NCBI GenBank assembly: GCA_030429955.1
Contig: JAUIGO010000003.1
Location: forward strand, 38,502 to 102,501
Length of the DNA: 64,000 nucleotides
From: Bacteroidia bacterium
Lineage (GTDB): Bacteria; Bacteroidota; Bacteroidia; Flavobacteriales; Flavobacteriaceae
Direction of reading: 5' to 3'
Part shown: positions 20,541-29,857 of the stretch, piece by piece
Numbering within the stretch: the stretch's first letter is position 1
How the letters are laid out: every line of letters begins with the position of its first letter
Notes under the pieces: model-generated
Seen by the model: only the letters and a program-made list of their open reading frames with translations
Databases searched by the model: none
What the model was told of the DNA's origin: nothing
Made by a program: the position numbers and the translations under genes

Positions 20541-21971
20541 GTGTGGATTGATGGTCAAAATATGATGAGATTTTTACTTTTTTTTATAATTACGATTACA
20601 TTGTTTAGCTGCAACACAAAAACTGATACCAGTTGTGGCCAAGCATTTATTGGTGGTGAAATTGTAAATCCTGTAAATGATCATCTTGTACTGTATGATG
20701 ACACTTCGCCAATTGACACTCTTTACCTTGATAAAAACAACCGCTTTTCTTATAAAATTGAAAGTTTAAGTCCTGGACTTCATTCATTTATTCATGGAGG
20801 CGAATATCAAGTGATTGTTTTAGAGCCCAATGACAGCATTATGATGCGATTAAACACCTTAGATTTTGATGAGTCTTTGGTATTTACAGGTCGAGGGTCA
20901 AAGAAAAACAACTATCTCATAAATTTATATAATAAACTAGATAGTGAGGATAAAATAATTTATGAGATTTCTAAATTAGAACCTATAGAGTTTTTGAGTG
21001 TTATAGATTCATTAACAGCTGAAAAATTAAATAACCTCGATAAGTTTAACTTAAAATACGAAAGCTCTCCTTTGTTTAAAAAAGTAGCTTTAGCTAGTAT
21101 TAATTACAATTACTCAGCTTACAAAGAACTTTATCCTTTCAGGTATTTTGGCAGATTTGAAATAAAAGACAGATCAAGTTTACCTAATCACTTTTATGAT
21201 TATAGAGCAGATATAGATTATAACGACGATGTATTAAAAGACTTTTACCCTTACTATAACTTCCTTTTCCCTCATTTTAATAACCTAGCTCTAGATCGCT
21301 ATTTTGAGTTGACAAAAGATTCTGTTTTTGACAGAAATTCAATTGTTTACAATTTGAATAAATTGGATTTAATGAATGAAACGGTTTCTAACAGTGACAT
21401 TAAAAACAACCTCCTAAAATACGCAACTAGAAATTTCTTATCCTATAATAATTCTGATGCTGATTGCGATGCTATGTATGAATCTTTCCAAAACAAAAGC
21501 ACCAATGAAGAACACTCAGAGTATATTACAAGTTTATACAATACAATTAAAAAACTACGTCCTGGAAACAAATTTCCAGATGTTGAAGTCATCAATTATA
21601 AAAATGAAGTGACTAATATTGACGCTTTGTTTAACAAACCTACTGTTATTTATTTCTGGTCTCATGCTATAAAAAACCACTTTAAGAACAGCCATAATAA
21701 AGTTGCTGAATTAAAAGTAAAATATCCTAATATCAATTTTGTTTCCATCAACATCAATGCTGATAAATTGACTATGTGGAAACGTTTATTGCATCAAAAC
21801 AATTTTCCGCTAGAAGGTGAATACCGATTTAGAGATGCTGATGCTGCAAAAAAAATATTGGCCATTCAGTACATTAATAAAGTAATGGTTGTTGATAAAA
21901 ACAATAGGATTATTACTTCCAATGCTAATATGTTTAGTAGCGATTTTAAAGAACTTTTAGATTTCTTATAA
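20541..21971 (+). CDS. Thioredoxin-fold lipoprotein lacking the CXXC motif
   Basis: This protein has up to 476 residues. ATGs at 20562 and 20565 give a better lipoprotein signal (lipobox TLFSC). The N-terminal beta domain (about residues 30-110) resembles DUF4369-like domains that precede TlpA domains in Bacteroidota. A helical middle follows, then a C-terminal thioredoxin-like fold from about 350 (GNKFPDVEVINYKNE, then KPTVIYFWSH, then VSININAD, then IQYINKVMVVDKNN). The site where TlpA proteins carry CXXC reads FWSHAIKNH, with no cysteine. The fold is thus kept without redox chemistry, suggesting a binding or chaperone role (inference). It is monocistronic and ends at a terminator. Confidence 0.75.
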   Translation: MWIDGQNMMRFLLFFIITITLFSCNTKTDTSCGQAFIGGEIVNPVNDHLVLYDDTSPIDTLYLDKNNRFSYKIESLSPGLHSFIHGGEYQVIVLEPNDSIMMRLNTLDFDESLVFTGRGSKKNNYLINLYNKLDSEDKIIYEISKLEPIEFLSVIDSLTAEKLNNLDKFNLKYESSPLFKKVALASINYNYSAYKELYPFRYFGRFEIKDRSSLPNHFYDYRADIDYNDDVLKDFYPYYNFLFPHFNNLALDRYFELTKDSVFDRNSIVYNLNKLDLMNETVSNSDIKNNLLKYATRNFLSYNNSDADCDAMYESFQNKSTNEEHSEYITSLYNTIKKLRPGNKFPDVEVINYKNEVTNIDALFNKPTVIYFWSHAIKNHFKNSHNKVAELKVKYPNINFVSININADKLTMWKRLLHQNNFPLEGEYRFRDADAAKKILAIQYINKVMVVDKNNRIITSNANMFSSDFKELLDFL

Positions 21972-21974
21972 CAT

Positions 21975-22003
21975 AAAAAAGGCGCGAAAATCGCACCTTT
22001 TTT
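21975..22003. terminator. Bidirectional terminator
   Basis: aaaaaagg, c, gcga, loop, tcgc, a, cctttttt form a near-perfect hairpin with one mismatch between the convergent lipoprotein and aldolase genes. Confidence 0.75.
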
Positions 22004-22020
22004 ATTCTATAAATAATCTC

Positions 22021-22674
22021 TTAATTACCTTTTTGATAATCTGCTAAAAACTTAGCTAAACCAATATCTGTTAAAGGGTGTTTTAATAAACCCTCAATTG
22101 CACTTAATGGTCCTGTCATCACATCTGCACCAAGTTTTGCACAGTCTATAATATGCATGGTATGACGTACTGAAGCTGCTAAGATTTCTGTCTCAAAGCC
22201 ATAGTTGTCATAAATTTGACGAATTTCAGCAATTAGATTTAATCCATCTGTTGAAATATCATCCAACCTTCCTATAAAAGGCGACACATAAGTCGCTCCT
22301 GCTTTTGCTGCTAACAAAGCTTGTCCTGGAGAAAACACTAAAGTTACGTTTGTTTTTATATCTCGTTCAGAGAAATACTTGCATGCTTTAACACCATCTT
22401 TTATCATTGGTAATTTTACAACAATTTGTTCGTGCAAATCGGCTAAGGCTTCGCCTTCTCTAATCATACCTTCAAAATCGGTTGCAATTACTTCGGCACT
22501 TACATCACCATCTACAATATTGCAGATATCTACGTAGTGTTTTAATATGTTATTCTGACCTGTTATACCTTCTTTAGCCATTAATGAAGGATTGGTAGTA
22601 ACACCATCAAGTACTCCAAGATCTTGAGCTTCTTTGATCTGATCAAGATTAGCAGTATCAATAAAAAATTTCAT
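22021..22674 (-). CDS. Fructose-6-phosphate aldolase / small transaldolase
   Basis: This 217-residue cytoplasmic TIM-barrel enzyme of the transaldolase TalC/FSA subfamily acts in sugar-phosphate interconversion. Signatures are [29 protein letters not shown], the Schiff-base lysine in [24 protein letters not shown] and [11 protein letters not shown]. The short length and decameric-type sequence separate it from the long TalB type. Whether it acts as aldolase or transaldolase cannot be told from these motifs. It is monocistronic. Confidence 0.92.
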   Translation of the reverse strand: MKFFIDTANLDQIKEAQDLGVLDGVTTNPSLMAKEGITGQNNILKHYVDICNIVDGDVSAEVIATDFEGMIREGEALADLHEQIVVKLPMIKDGVKACKYFSERDIKTNVTLVFSPGQALLAAKAGATYVSPFIGRLDDISTDGLNLIAEIRQIYDNYGFETEILAASVRHTMHIIDCAKLGADVMTGPLSAIEGLLKHPLTDIGLAKFLADYQKGN

Positions 22675-22785
22675 GTGCTGTGTTTTAAGTTGTGGAAAAA
22701 TTCTTTGCGAATTTACAACTAAATCATTCCTACTAAAGAAAAATTAATTAAAATATATTAACAACTTAAAATAGTGCCTACGAAG

Positions 22786-23589
22786 TTATAGCTTATAATG
22801 ATTCATGAGCATTTTTTCATATACTCTATCTGGAAGAATACGTTTTAGTACAATTGAAAATTTCTGCATAAACACACCTACTTTATAATGCACTTTAGGG
22901 TTTTTAGTTTCAATGATCTTATGAATTACTTTTGCCATAATGTTAGGATCACTTCCACTATCCACGTGTTCATCCATTAAATTGAGCGTGTTTTGATACA
23001 CTTGTTTGTAAGGCGAGTTTTCCAAAACAGGAGCATGATAACGACCAGCGGCAATATTGGTTGCAAAATCTCCAGGAGCCACATTGGTTATATTAATATT
23101 AAAACCCTTTACTTCCATTCTAAAAGCTTCAGTTATCAATTCCAAAGCACCTTTACTAGCACTATAAACACCTCTGTAAGGCAATCCCATATAACCAGCA
23201 ATAGAAGTAATGTTAATAATCAATCCAGAGTTTTGCTTACGCATTTGAGGCAACGCAGCTTTTATGACATTGATTGGCCCAAAAAAATTGGTTTCAAAGT
23301 TTCGCTTAATTTCAGTTTCTGGAATTTCTTCAATAGGACCAGTTATTCCTGCACCAGCATTATTAATCAAAACATCTAACTTTCCAGCATCAGAGATAAC
23401 TTGTGCAATGCACGATTGGATCGAATTTACGTCTGTAACATCTAAAGCTACTAATGGAAAAGAACTGTCAGGATAATTTTCCGGATTTCTACTTGTTCCA
23501 TAAACTTGAAACCCTTTAGTAGTTAAAAACTCACCTATAGATTTACCAATTCCTGAAGATCCTCCTGTAATTAAAACAACTTTAGACAT
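22786..23589 (-). CDS. Short-chain dehydrogenase/reductase
   Basis: This classical SDR has about 267 residues and a cofactor loop TGGSSGIGKS. NNAG (INNAGAG), ITSIAGYMG and the catalytic YSASKGALE (Tyr-x3-Lys) are all present. The start at 23589 (MSKVVLITGG) is chosen because the Rossmann strand follows directly; the frame extends six codons further upstream. Long-chain carbonyl or retinol-dehydrogenase-like members look similar, and the substrate is unknown. It is transcribed alone. Its upstream region (about 93 bp) also separates it from the SRP RNA gene, which lies on the same strand and reads toward it. Confidence 0.88.
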   Translation of the reverse strand: MSKVVLITGGSSGIGKSIGEFLTTKGFQVYGTSRNPENYPDSSFPLVALDVTDVNSIQSCIAQVISDAGKLDVLINNAGAGITGPIEEIPETEIKRNFETNFFGPINVIKAALPQMRKQNSGLIINITSIAGYMGLPYRGVYSASKGALELITEAFRMEVKGFNINITNVAPGDFATNIAAGRYHAPVLENSPYKQVYQNTLNLMDEHVDSGSDPNIMAKVIHKIIETKNPKVHYKVGVFMQKFSIVLKRILPDRVYEKMLMNHYKL

Positions 23590-23682
23590 AAAGCAAACAA
23601 TTTTCAAATGTCAAAATACAAATTCCAAACAATTTGTTAAGAAGAAAAACAATAAAAAATCTAAATTTTGGGTACAAAAAAA

Positions 23683-23776
23683 GGCAAGCTACCTACATCA
23701 CACCGCTACGACCATTTACCTTTGCTTCGTTCCCGACCTGGAGGATTCAACAGGAGCTGGTTGTGTAGGACTTGCC
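23683..23776 (-). ncRNA. ffs: Signal recognition particle RNA, small bacterial type
   Basis: On the minus strand the segment starts GGCAAG and ends CTTGCC, closing a long hairpin of about 94 nt. The conserved domain IV signature is seen as CCAGGTCGGGAACGAAGCAA, which contains the symmetric and asymmetric internal loops recognised by Ffh. Further base pairing (GTAGG with CCTAC) supports the rod shape. It is the RNA scaffold for co-translational membrane targeting. A strong promoter sits immediately upstream. Confidence 0.9.
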
Positions 23777-23781
23777 GACTG

Positions 23782-23811
23782 CAAAGATACAATCTTTTAA
23801 TAGTTGCGCAA
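23782..23811 (-). promoter_or_regulatory. Promoter of the SRP RNA gene
   Basis: On the minus strand TTG, exactly 19 bases, then TATCTTTG is a full match to the Bacteroidota consensus. It ends 5 bp before the RNA, so the RNA 5' end fits the expected start site. Confidence 0.85.
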
Positions 23812-23864
23812 TGATTTTTTTAACTGAATTTAAATAAATAAATTGCTCTCAAAATGAATACATC

Positions 23865-24917
23865 ATGCAATTTCATAAATTTCTATTACTCACAATTTTA
23901 GCTGTATTTGCTAGCTCATGTGGCTCTGATTCAAAGTCAGAAACCAATGATTTCTCATTAAGCTCAAATGCTACTTTTAATAAGAATGCCCAAGTGTATT
24001 CCATTTCAAAAGATAAGACCTTAGAGTTAACCATTAAGAACCCAAAAAAACATACTATAGATTCTGTTTCATACCTCTATAACAACTCAAAAACAGCGTC
24101 TTCTTTTTCGTTGTCAAATTCTAAACTAGGAATTCAAGAAGTTAAAGCCACCATCTATTTTAATGGAACCTCTCAAAATGTAACGCATGCCATTCAAGTA
24201 CTTAATGACGAAACTCCAAAAGTATATGGTTTTGAAATTGTAAACGAGTATCCTCACGATATCACATCATACACGCAAGGATTGGAATTTTTTAATGGTG
24301 AATTATACGAAAGCACAGGACAACGAGGTGAATCAAAACTCCGAAAAGTGGATTATAAAACTGGTGAAGTCCTTAAAAATGTTGACTTAGAGGCTAAATA
24401 TTTTGGTGAAGGTCTTTCCATTTTAAATAACAAAATTTACCAACTCACTTGGGAAAGTAAAACAGGGTTTGTATATGATGTAGAATCTTTTGAAAAAATT
24501 AAAGACTTCAGCTATAATCAAAGTAAAGAAGGTTGGGGAATTTGCAATGATGAAAAAGTACTTTACAAGTCTGATGGAACTGACAAAATCTGGACGCTAG
24601 ATCCAGAAACCCTTGAGGAGAAAGACTACATACAAACCTACACCAACAAAGGGAAAATTGTTGGTATTAATGAACTGGAATGGGTTAACGGAAAAATATA
24701 TGCAAATCGTTACCAATTGGATGGTGTTGCCATTATTAATCCTGAAAATGGCGCCATTGAAGGTGTTGTCGATTTTCGTTCACTAAAGAAAAAAGTGACT
24801 CAGCATCAAGGTTTAGATGTGCTTAATGGATTAGCTTGGAACTCCAAAACTCAAACGCTTTTTGTTACTGGAAAACGTTGGGACAAGTTGTTTGAGGTAA
24901 GAATCACTGAGAAGTAA
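23865..24917 (+). CDS. Glutaminyl-peptide cyclotransferase (glutamine cyclotransferase, beta-propeller type)
   Basis: This 350-residue lipoprotein (lipobox FASSC) converts N-terminal glutamine of exported peptides or proteins to pyroglutamate in the periplasm. Residues about 120-350 form the plant-type five-bladed propeller family: EYPHDITSYTQGLEF, LYESTGQRGES, IYQLTWESKTGFVYD and the final LDVLNGLAWNSKT. The N-terminal 100 residues form an extra beta domain of unclear role. The thioesterase gene starts 4 bp after its stop, so they are likely co-transcribed. Confidence 0.9.
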   Translation: MQFHKFLLLTILAVFASSCGSDSKSETNDFSLSSNATFNKNAQVYSISKDKTLELTIKNPKKHTIDSVSYLYNNSKTASSFSLSNSKLGIQEVKATIYFNGTSQNVTHAIQVLNDETPKVYGFEIVNEYPHDITSYTQGLEFFNGELYESTGQRGESKLRKVDYKTGEVLKNVDLEAKYFGEGLSILNNKIYQLTWESKTGFVYDVESFEKIKDFSYNQSKEGWGICNDEKVLYKSDGTDKIWTLDPETLEEKDYIQTYTNKGKIVGINELEWVNGKIYANRYQLDGVAIINPENGAIEGVVDFRSLKKKVTQHQGLDVLNGLAWNSKTQTLFVTGKRWDKLFEVRITEK

Positions 24918-24921
24918 CTCC

Positions 24922-25311
24922 ATGAAAATCTACGAACAAATCCTACAAGTAAAACCTGATGACCTCGACGAACTCAACCACGTTAATAACATTCGATATA
25001 TTCAATGGGTTAATGATATAGCTAAAGCGCATTGGTCAAAATTAGCAACACAAGATATGCTGCAAAACTATTTTTGGGTGTTGATTAATCATCATATCAC
25101 TTATAAAAGTCAAGCGTTATTAAATGATAACATACTATTAAAGACTTTTGTTAAATCTTCAGAAGGTGTTACGTCTACTAGAATCGTTGAGATTTACAAT
25201 AATGATACTCAAAAATTACTCGCTACTTCCGAAACCAAATGGTGTTTTATGGATGCTAAAACCAAAAAACCTGCTCGTATTACTTCTGAAATCATTAATT
25301 TATTTCTCTAA
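24922..25311 (+). CDS. Hotdog-fold acyl-CoA thioesterase (4HBT/YbgC-like)
   Basis: This 129-residue cytoplasmic protein carries the hotdog pattern: Asp/His stretch LDELNHVNNIRYIQWVNDI (near residue 15), which holds the catalytic region, then HHITYKSQALLNDNI and TRIVEIYN. It hydrolyses acyl-CoA or acyl-ACP thioesters, with the substrate unknown. It lies 4 bp downstream of the glutaminyl cyclase gene, and a 66-bp gap precedes the next gene. Confidence 0.85.
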   Translation: MKIYEQILQVKPDDLDELNHVNNIRYIQWVNDIAKAHWSKLATQDMLQNYFWVLINHHITYKSQALLNDNILLKTFVKSSEGVTSTRIVEIYNNDTQKLLATSETKWCFMDAKTKKPARITSEIINLFL

Positions 25312-25377
25312 ATATTTTCAACACATACTTTTACATCATTTTAAAAGTTATATTTTTACCAAAATGATTCAGCTTTA

Positions 25378-26961
25378 ATGAAACGCAACCTATATTTCCT
25401 AATCACAATTTCTACTTTAGTTTTCTGGAGTTCTTGCCGAAAAGATTTTGAATTCGATTTAAGTTCTGGAAATCTTGAATTCTCTAAAGATACTGTATAT
25501 CTCGATACTGTATTCAGTAACATTGGCTCTAGCACTTACAATTTAAAAGTATACAACAATAGTGATAACGATATTGTGATTCCAACAGTTAGGCTAAGCC
25601 AAGGTCAAAACTCCATGTATCGCTTAAATGTTGATGGAATGACTGGTTCTGGAACTATTTCTGGTAAAGAATTTGAAAATGTCGAAATTCTAGCCAAAGA
25701 TAGTATGTATATTTTTATTGAAACCACTATAGATATTCAGCAATTGGTCTCTAGTGAAACTCAATTTTTATACACTGATGCCATTGAATTTGATTCAGGT
25801 AGCAATCTTCAAAAAGTGGAATTAGTAACCTTAGTTAAAGACGCTGTATTTATTTATCCGCAACGCTTTTTAAACTCAGAAGGCCAATACATTACGGAAA
25901 CCTTAACCTTTGATGTGGATGGCGACGGAATGGATGACGAAACCACCATTGAAGGACGGTTTCTTGATGATACAGAACTTACGTTCACTAACGAAAAACC
26001 TTATGTAATATATGGCTATGCAGCTGTTGATGATGGCAAAACTCTTAACATTGAAGCTGGAGCACGAGTCCATTTTCATGCCAATTCTGGACTGTTGGTT
26101 ACTTCAGGAGGTTCTATAAACGCTCAAGGAACATTAAGTACTGATGATGAACTTATGGAAGGTGAAATCATTTTTGAAGGTGACAGACTTGAACCAGCTT
26201 TTTCTGATGTTCCAGGACAATGGCAAACCTTATGGTTGTTTAACGGAAGTACGAATAACACGTTTAACCATGTCACCATTAAAAACAGTACAGTTGGTAT
26301 TTTAAGCGAAGGCAATCCAGATGATGCTTCAAAATTAAATATTACTAACACGCAAATTTATAACTCCAGTAATTTTGGGATTCTGGGTAGAGCAACTTCT
26401 ATCAATGCTGAAAATTTAGTGATTAATAACAGTGGACAATCATCATTTGCAGGAACTTTTGGTGGACGCTATAACGTGGTGCATTCAACTTTAGCAAATT
26501 ATTGGAGCAACAGTTTCAGACAGTTTCCTTCTGTTTTATTGAACAATTATATTGTGGATGAAGATAACACGACCTTTACCAATCCTTTAGAAGCAGCCAA
26601 TTTCACAAATACCATTATCTACGGAAATGATAATCCTGAAATGCTGTTGGATAAAGATGACGATGATACGTTTAACTTTAAATTCACTAATTGTTTGATT
26701 CGGTTTGTAGATTCTAACAACAACTTTACAGGAGACGAATACGATTTTGATAATGTAGCACTATATGAAAACGTCATATTTAATGAAGATCCTGAATTTT
26801 TAGATTCTTTCTCAAATAAACTTCAAATACCAATTGGCTCTCCTGCTGATGGATTTGGAATTGTGGCTGGTAATTTATTCTCAGATATCATTGGCACTAT
26901 GCGAAGCACTCCTAGTGATTTAGGTGCTTACGAAAGTATTGAGTTTGAAGAAGAAGATTAA
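25378..26961 (+). CDS. Lipoprotein with predicted right-handed beta-helix
   Basis: This 527-residue lipoprotein (lipobox FWSSC) has no family I can name with certainty. Residues about 20-160 form a beta-sandwich-like region (LDTVFSNIGSSTYNLKVYN). An Asp-rich loop DVDGDGMDDE near 180 suggests calcium binding. From about 220 there are short repeated strands typical of parallel beta-helices: GARVHFHANSGLLVTSGGSI, then HVTIKNSTVGILSEG, then NTQIYNSSNFGILG. A surface adhesin or glycan-binding role is possible. The stop overlaps the convergent HTH gene by 4 bp. Confidence 0.6.
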   Translation: MKRNLYFLITISTLVFWSSCRKDFEFDLSSGNLEFSKDTVYLDTVFSNIGSSTYNLKVYNNSDNDIVIPTVRLSQGQNSMYRLNVDGMTGSGTISGKEFENVEILAKDSMYIFIETTIDIQQLVSSETQFLYTDAIEFDSGSNLQKVELVTLVKDAVFIYPQRFLNSEGQYITETLTFDVDGDGMDDETTIEGRFLDDTELTFTNEKPYVIYGYAAVDDGKTLNIEAGARVHFHANSGLLVTSGGSINAQGTLSTDDELMEGEIIFEGDRLEPAFSDVPGQWQTLWLFNGSTNNTFNHVTIKNSTVGILSEGNPDDASKLNITNTQIYNSSNFGILGRATSINAENLVINNSGQSSFAGTFGGRYNVVHSTLANYWSNSFRQFPSVLLNNYIVDEDNTTFTNPLEAANFTNTIIYGNDNPEMLLDKDDDDTFNFKFTNCLIRFVDSNNNFTGDEYDFDNVALYENVIFNEDPEFLDSFSNKLQIPIGSPADGFGIVAGNLFSDIIGTMRSTPSDLGAYESIEFEEED

Positions 26962-27164
26962 TCTTCTACAAATTCCAAAATATCTCCTGGTTGGCACTCC
27001 AAAGCTTTACAAATAGCTTCAAGTGTGCTAAACCTAACGGCTTTAACTTTTCCTGTTTTAAGCTTTGAAAGGTTTGCCAAAGTAATTCCAACAGTTTCAG
27101 AAAGCTCATTCAATGACATTTTTCGTGTTGCCATTACAACATCAAGGTTTACAATAATTGCCAT
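26958..27164 (-). CDS. Small Xre-family HTH transcriptional regulator (YozG-like)
   Basis: This 68-residue protein is almost entirely one helix-turn-helix domain: KMSLNELSETVGITLANLSK, then LEAICKALECQPGDILEF. Such proteins are typically encoded right after a DUF2975 membrane protein, as here (3-bp gap), and the two are thought to act as a pair. The target operator is unknown. The 3' end overlaps the convergent beta-helix lipoprotein gene by 4 bp. Confidence 0.88.
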   Translation of the reverse strand: MAIIVNLDVVMATRKMSLNELSETVGITLANLSKLKTGKVKAVRFSTLEAICKALECQPGDILEFVED

Positions 27165-27167
27165 AAT

Positions 27168-27704
27168 TTATACTGTTTCTTCTAGTTCGTCTTGATACTC
27201 TACTCCTTTTGAAAATATAATAGCAATAATATAAACTACAGCTGCCATTAAAATAAATGCTTGACTATCTGCCCAAAACTGTTTTAACATATCAATATCA
27301 TAACCATGATGCTGTAAATAATTTGCACTCTGCCTAGCTATATAACTAATAAGTCCTATTGACAATGTGTAATAACTAAGTAGTGAGATTTGTTTTGCTA
27401 CATAAGTATTGAACGGTTTCTCTAAATTTATTTTAGTTACTAGTCTAATAACGATGTAAAATAAGTAAGCTTTCAGAATTGAAATAAATAATATAAAGCT
27501 GTACATACTAAAAAAAGCCCATTTATTTTTGGAATACATATCGCTTAAGTCCAACTTTTGATACAGATTTTGAACAAAATCAGGATTGAATAGACTAAAC
27601 GCAAAATTCACAATCAAGCCTCCAGCCTCAATGCAAAGGCCAACAAAAATGATCCAAGATACTATCTTTACACCATTAAATACTAAGTTATTAGTTTTTG
27701 ACAT
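27168..27704 (-). CDS. DUF2975 integral membrane protein
   Basis: This protein has about 178 residues and four predicted membrane helices: IVSWIIFVGLCIEAGGLIV, FFSMYSFILFISILKAYLFY, a helix in LSYYTLSIGLISYI, and FILMAAVVYIIAIIF. The start at 27704 (MSKTNNLVFNG) is chosen because an upstream ATG at 27731 falls inside the promoter -7 element. It is followed 3 bp later by the YozG-like HTH gene, the usual arrangement for this family. The function is unknown and could be sensing or sequestering the regulator (inference). Confidence 0.85.
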   Translation of the reverse strand: MSKTNNLVFNGVKIVSWIIFVGLCIEAGGLIVNFAFSLFNPDFVQNLYQKLDLSDMYSKNKWAFFSMYSFILFISILKAYLFYIVIRLVTKINLEKPFNTYVAKQISLLSYYTLSIGLISYIARQSANYLQHHGYDIDMLKQFWADSQAFILMAAVVYIIAIIFSKGVEYQDELEETV

Positions 27705-27728
27705 TATTAAAATATTTAAATTACTCAA

Positions 27729-27759
27729 CAAATATAGATAAATATTTATCGTTAAACAA
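27729..27759 (-). promoter_or_regulatory. Promoter of the DUF2975-HTH operon
   Basis: On the minus strand TTG, 20 bases, TATATTTG match the Bacteroidota consensus. The -7 element ends 25 bp before the chosen start. Confidence 0.55.
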
Positions 27760-27891
27760 TAAAATTTTATTTTTAATAAACAAATACATAATTTATAATA
27801 GTTTCGTTTTAATCATATTAACGTCTTGTTAACCTCTTTACATCATTTAAATTCTTACTTTAACTAATCAATTAATCAAAAAACAAGACCA

Positions 27892-28329
27892 ATGAAACGT
27901 ACAGTTACTATTTTACTTTGTATGCTGACTTTTAGTTTAAGTCAAGCACAAACAGATCAAGAAGGTGTAAAAAAAGCTTGCATGAATTACCTTGAAGGAT
28001 TTTATGAAGGTGATACAGCCAAACTCACCGCGTCTTTACAACCCTCTTTAAATAAATTTGGCTTTTGGAAAGACAAAGACAAGGATGATTACAGACAAGT
28101 TAATCACATGTCGTTTGAGGCTGCTATAGCATTTGCTAAAAATGTAAAGGAGAAAAAAGAATTTCCTGCTGCTGATGCTCCTAAAAAAGTTGAGATTCTA
28201 GACATTAGCAATACTATTGCTTCGGCAAAAGTAACTGCGTGGTGGGGAATTGACTATATGTTGCTATCAAAACGAGACGATAAATGGATGATAGAACAAG
28301 TGATTTGGGAAGGTCCTCTTGAAAAATAG
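27892..28329 (+). CDS. Exported NTF2-like protein (putative lumazine-binding family)
   Basis: This 145-residue protein has a signal peptide (ILLCMLTFSLSQAQ) and one NTF2-like domain: VKKACMNYLEGFYEGDTAKL, then ASLQPSLNKFGFW, then ASAKVTAWWGIDYMLLSKRDDKWMI and a final W. It resembles the family named putative lumazine-binding, for which binding has not been established in most members. It is monocistronic and ends at a strong terminator shared with glyA. Confidence 0.8.
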   Translation: MKRTVTILLCMLTFSLSQAQTDQEGVKKACMNYLEGFYEGDTAKLTASLQPSLNKFGFWKDKDKDDYRQVNHMSFEAAIAFAKNVKEKKEFPAADAPKKVEILDISNTIASAKVTAWWGIDYMLLSKRDDKWMIEQVIWEGPLEK

Positions 28330-28336
28330 AATAAAT

Positions 28337-28366
28337 AAAAAAAGCAGCTTTTCAGCTGCTTTTTTT
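28337..28366. terminator. Bidirectional terminator
   Basis: aaaaaaagcagct, loop tttc, agctgcttttttt is a perfect 13-bp hairpin with A and T tracts, between the convergent NTF2-like gene and glyA. Confidence 0.9.
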
Positions 28367-28384
28367 ATTTATATAACTTCTTAA

Positions 28385-29656
28385 TTATGCAAACAAAGGT
28401 CTATGCGACATTAACGCATTAACTTTTTCTGCAACAGCTTCCAATACACTTTCATTTTCATAGTTTTGAATCACTTCATCAATTAGTGATACAATCCCTT
28501 CCATATCAGCTTCTTTCAAACCTCTTGTGGTTACGGCAGGTGTACCTACTCGAATTCCTGAAGTCACAAATGGACTCTTATCATCAAATGGCACCATATT
28601 TTTATTTACAGTAATATCAGCTTTTACAAGTGCTTGCTCGGCATCTTTTCCTGTAATGTTCTTATTTCTTAAGTCAATAAGCATCATGTGATTGTCGGTA
28701 CCTCCCGAAATAATATTGTAACCTCTATCAACAAAGGCTTTTGCCATCGCTTCAGCATTCTTTTTTACTTGGAGCGTGTAGTGCATAAACTCATCAGTCA
28801 ACGCTTCTTCAAAGGCAATGGCTTTGGCAGCGATGATATGCTCTAATGGTCCACCTTGATTTCCAGGAAACACACCAGAATCCAACAATGATGACATCAT
28901 TCGTAAGCTTCCATTCTTTAATTTTATTCCAAAAGGATTTTCAAAATCTTGTCCCATCATAATCATACCACCTCTTGGTCCACGTAAGGTTTTATGTGTT
29001 GTGGTTGTTACAATATGGCAATGCGGTAAAGGATCGTTTAAAATACCTTTTGCAATCAATCCAGCAGGATGCGAAATATCAGCCATTAAAATTGCACCAA
29101 CGCTATCTGCAATTTCTCTAAAACGTTTAAAGTCCATATCACGAGAATAAGCAGATGCACCAGCAATAATCAGTTTTGGTTTTTCGGCTTTTGCAATGGC
29201 TTGCATTTTATCATAATTTAACGTTCCAGTCGCTTCATCAACTCCATAAAAAACAGGATTGTAAAGTTTTCCAGAAAAATTAACTGGAGAACCATGAGTT
29301 AAATGGCCACCATGAGACAAATCAAAGCCTAATATTTTATCACCTGGATTTAAACAAGCAGCAAACACAGCAGTATTGGCTTGACTTCCAGAATGTGGTT
29401 GCACATTTACATAAGCAGCGCCAAACAAAGTCTTTGCTCTATCAATGGCCAATTGTTCTACCTCATCAACCACTTCACAGCCTCCATAGTATCGCTTACC
29501 TGGATAACCTTCAGCATATTTATTAGTTAACACAGAGCCAGCAGCTTCCATCACTTGCTCACTCACAAAATTTTCTGAAGCAATCAGCTCCAATCCGTTA
29601 ATTTGACGTTCTTTTTCTGCTTGAATCAATTCAAAGATTTGTTGGTCGCGTTGCAT
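28385..29656 (-). CDS. glyA: Serine hydroxymethyltransferase
   Basis: This 423-residue cytoplasmic PLP enzyme interconverts serine plus tetrahydrofolate with glycine plus methylene-tetrahydrofolate. Signatures are [43 protein letters not shown], the PLP lysine in [14 protein letters not shown], and [14 protein letters not shown]. The length is normal. It stands alone. A candidate -7 element (TAGATTTG on the minus strand) lies at 29768-29775, 112 bp upstream, without a clear -33 box. Confidence 0.98.
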   Translation of the reverse strand: MQRDQQIFELIQAEKERQINGLELIASENFVSEQVMEAAGSVLTNKYAEGYPGKRYYGGCEVVDEVEQLAIDRAKTLFGAAYVNVQPHSGSQANTAVFAACLNPGDKILGFDLSHGGHLTHGSPVNFSGKLYNPVFYGVDEATGTLNYDKMQAIAKAEKPKLIIAGASAYSRDMDFKRFREIADSVGAILMADISHPAGLIAKGILNDPLPHCHIVTTTTHKTLRGPRGGMIMMGQDFENPFGIKLKNGSLRMMSSLLDSGVFPGNQGGPLEHIIAAKAIAFEEALTDEFMHYTLQVKKNAEAMAKAFVDRGYNIISGGTDNHMMLIDLRNKNITGKDAEQALVKADITVNKNMVPFDDKSPFVTSGIRVGTPAVTTRGLKEADMEGIVSLIDEVIQNYENESVLEAVAEKVNALMSHRPLFA

Positions 29657-29815
29657 AGGCTTTTCTTATAGTTAAATATTCATCAAAAATAACAAATTGA
29701 TTAGTTTAATACATCAAAAAACATATATTTACTTCGAGATATTACTATTTTTTTAATTCAATCTCAACAAATCTATTTTTGTGTTTTAAAATTAGTATTA
29801 AAATAAAAAGTTATG

Positions 29816-29823
29816 TAGGTTTG
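29816..29823 (+). promoter_or_regulatory. -7 element of the fumarylacetoacetase gene
   Basis: TAGGTTTG fits TAnnTTTG. TTA rather than TTG occurs near the -33 distance. The gene starts 35 bp downstream. Confidence 0.5.
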
Positions 29824-29857
29824 ATAATAATTTATTAAAGATTAAAACAACAACACT

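Noticed and set aside
22993..23379. Plus-strand frame of 128 codons within the SDR gene
   Set aside because: It is antisense to a clear SDR with all catalytic motifs.
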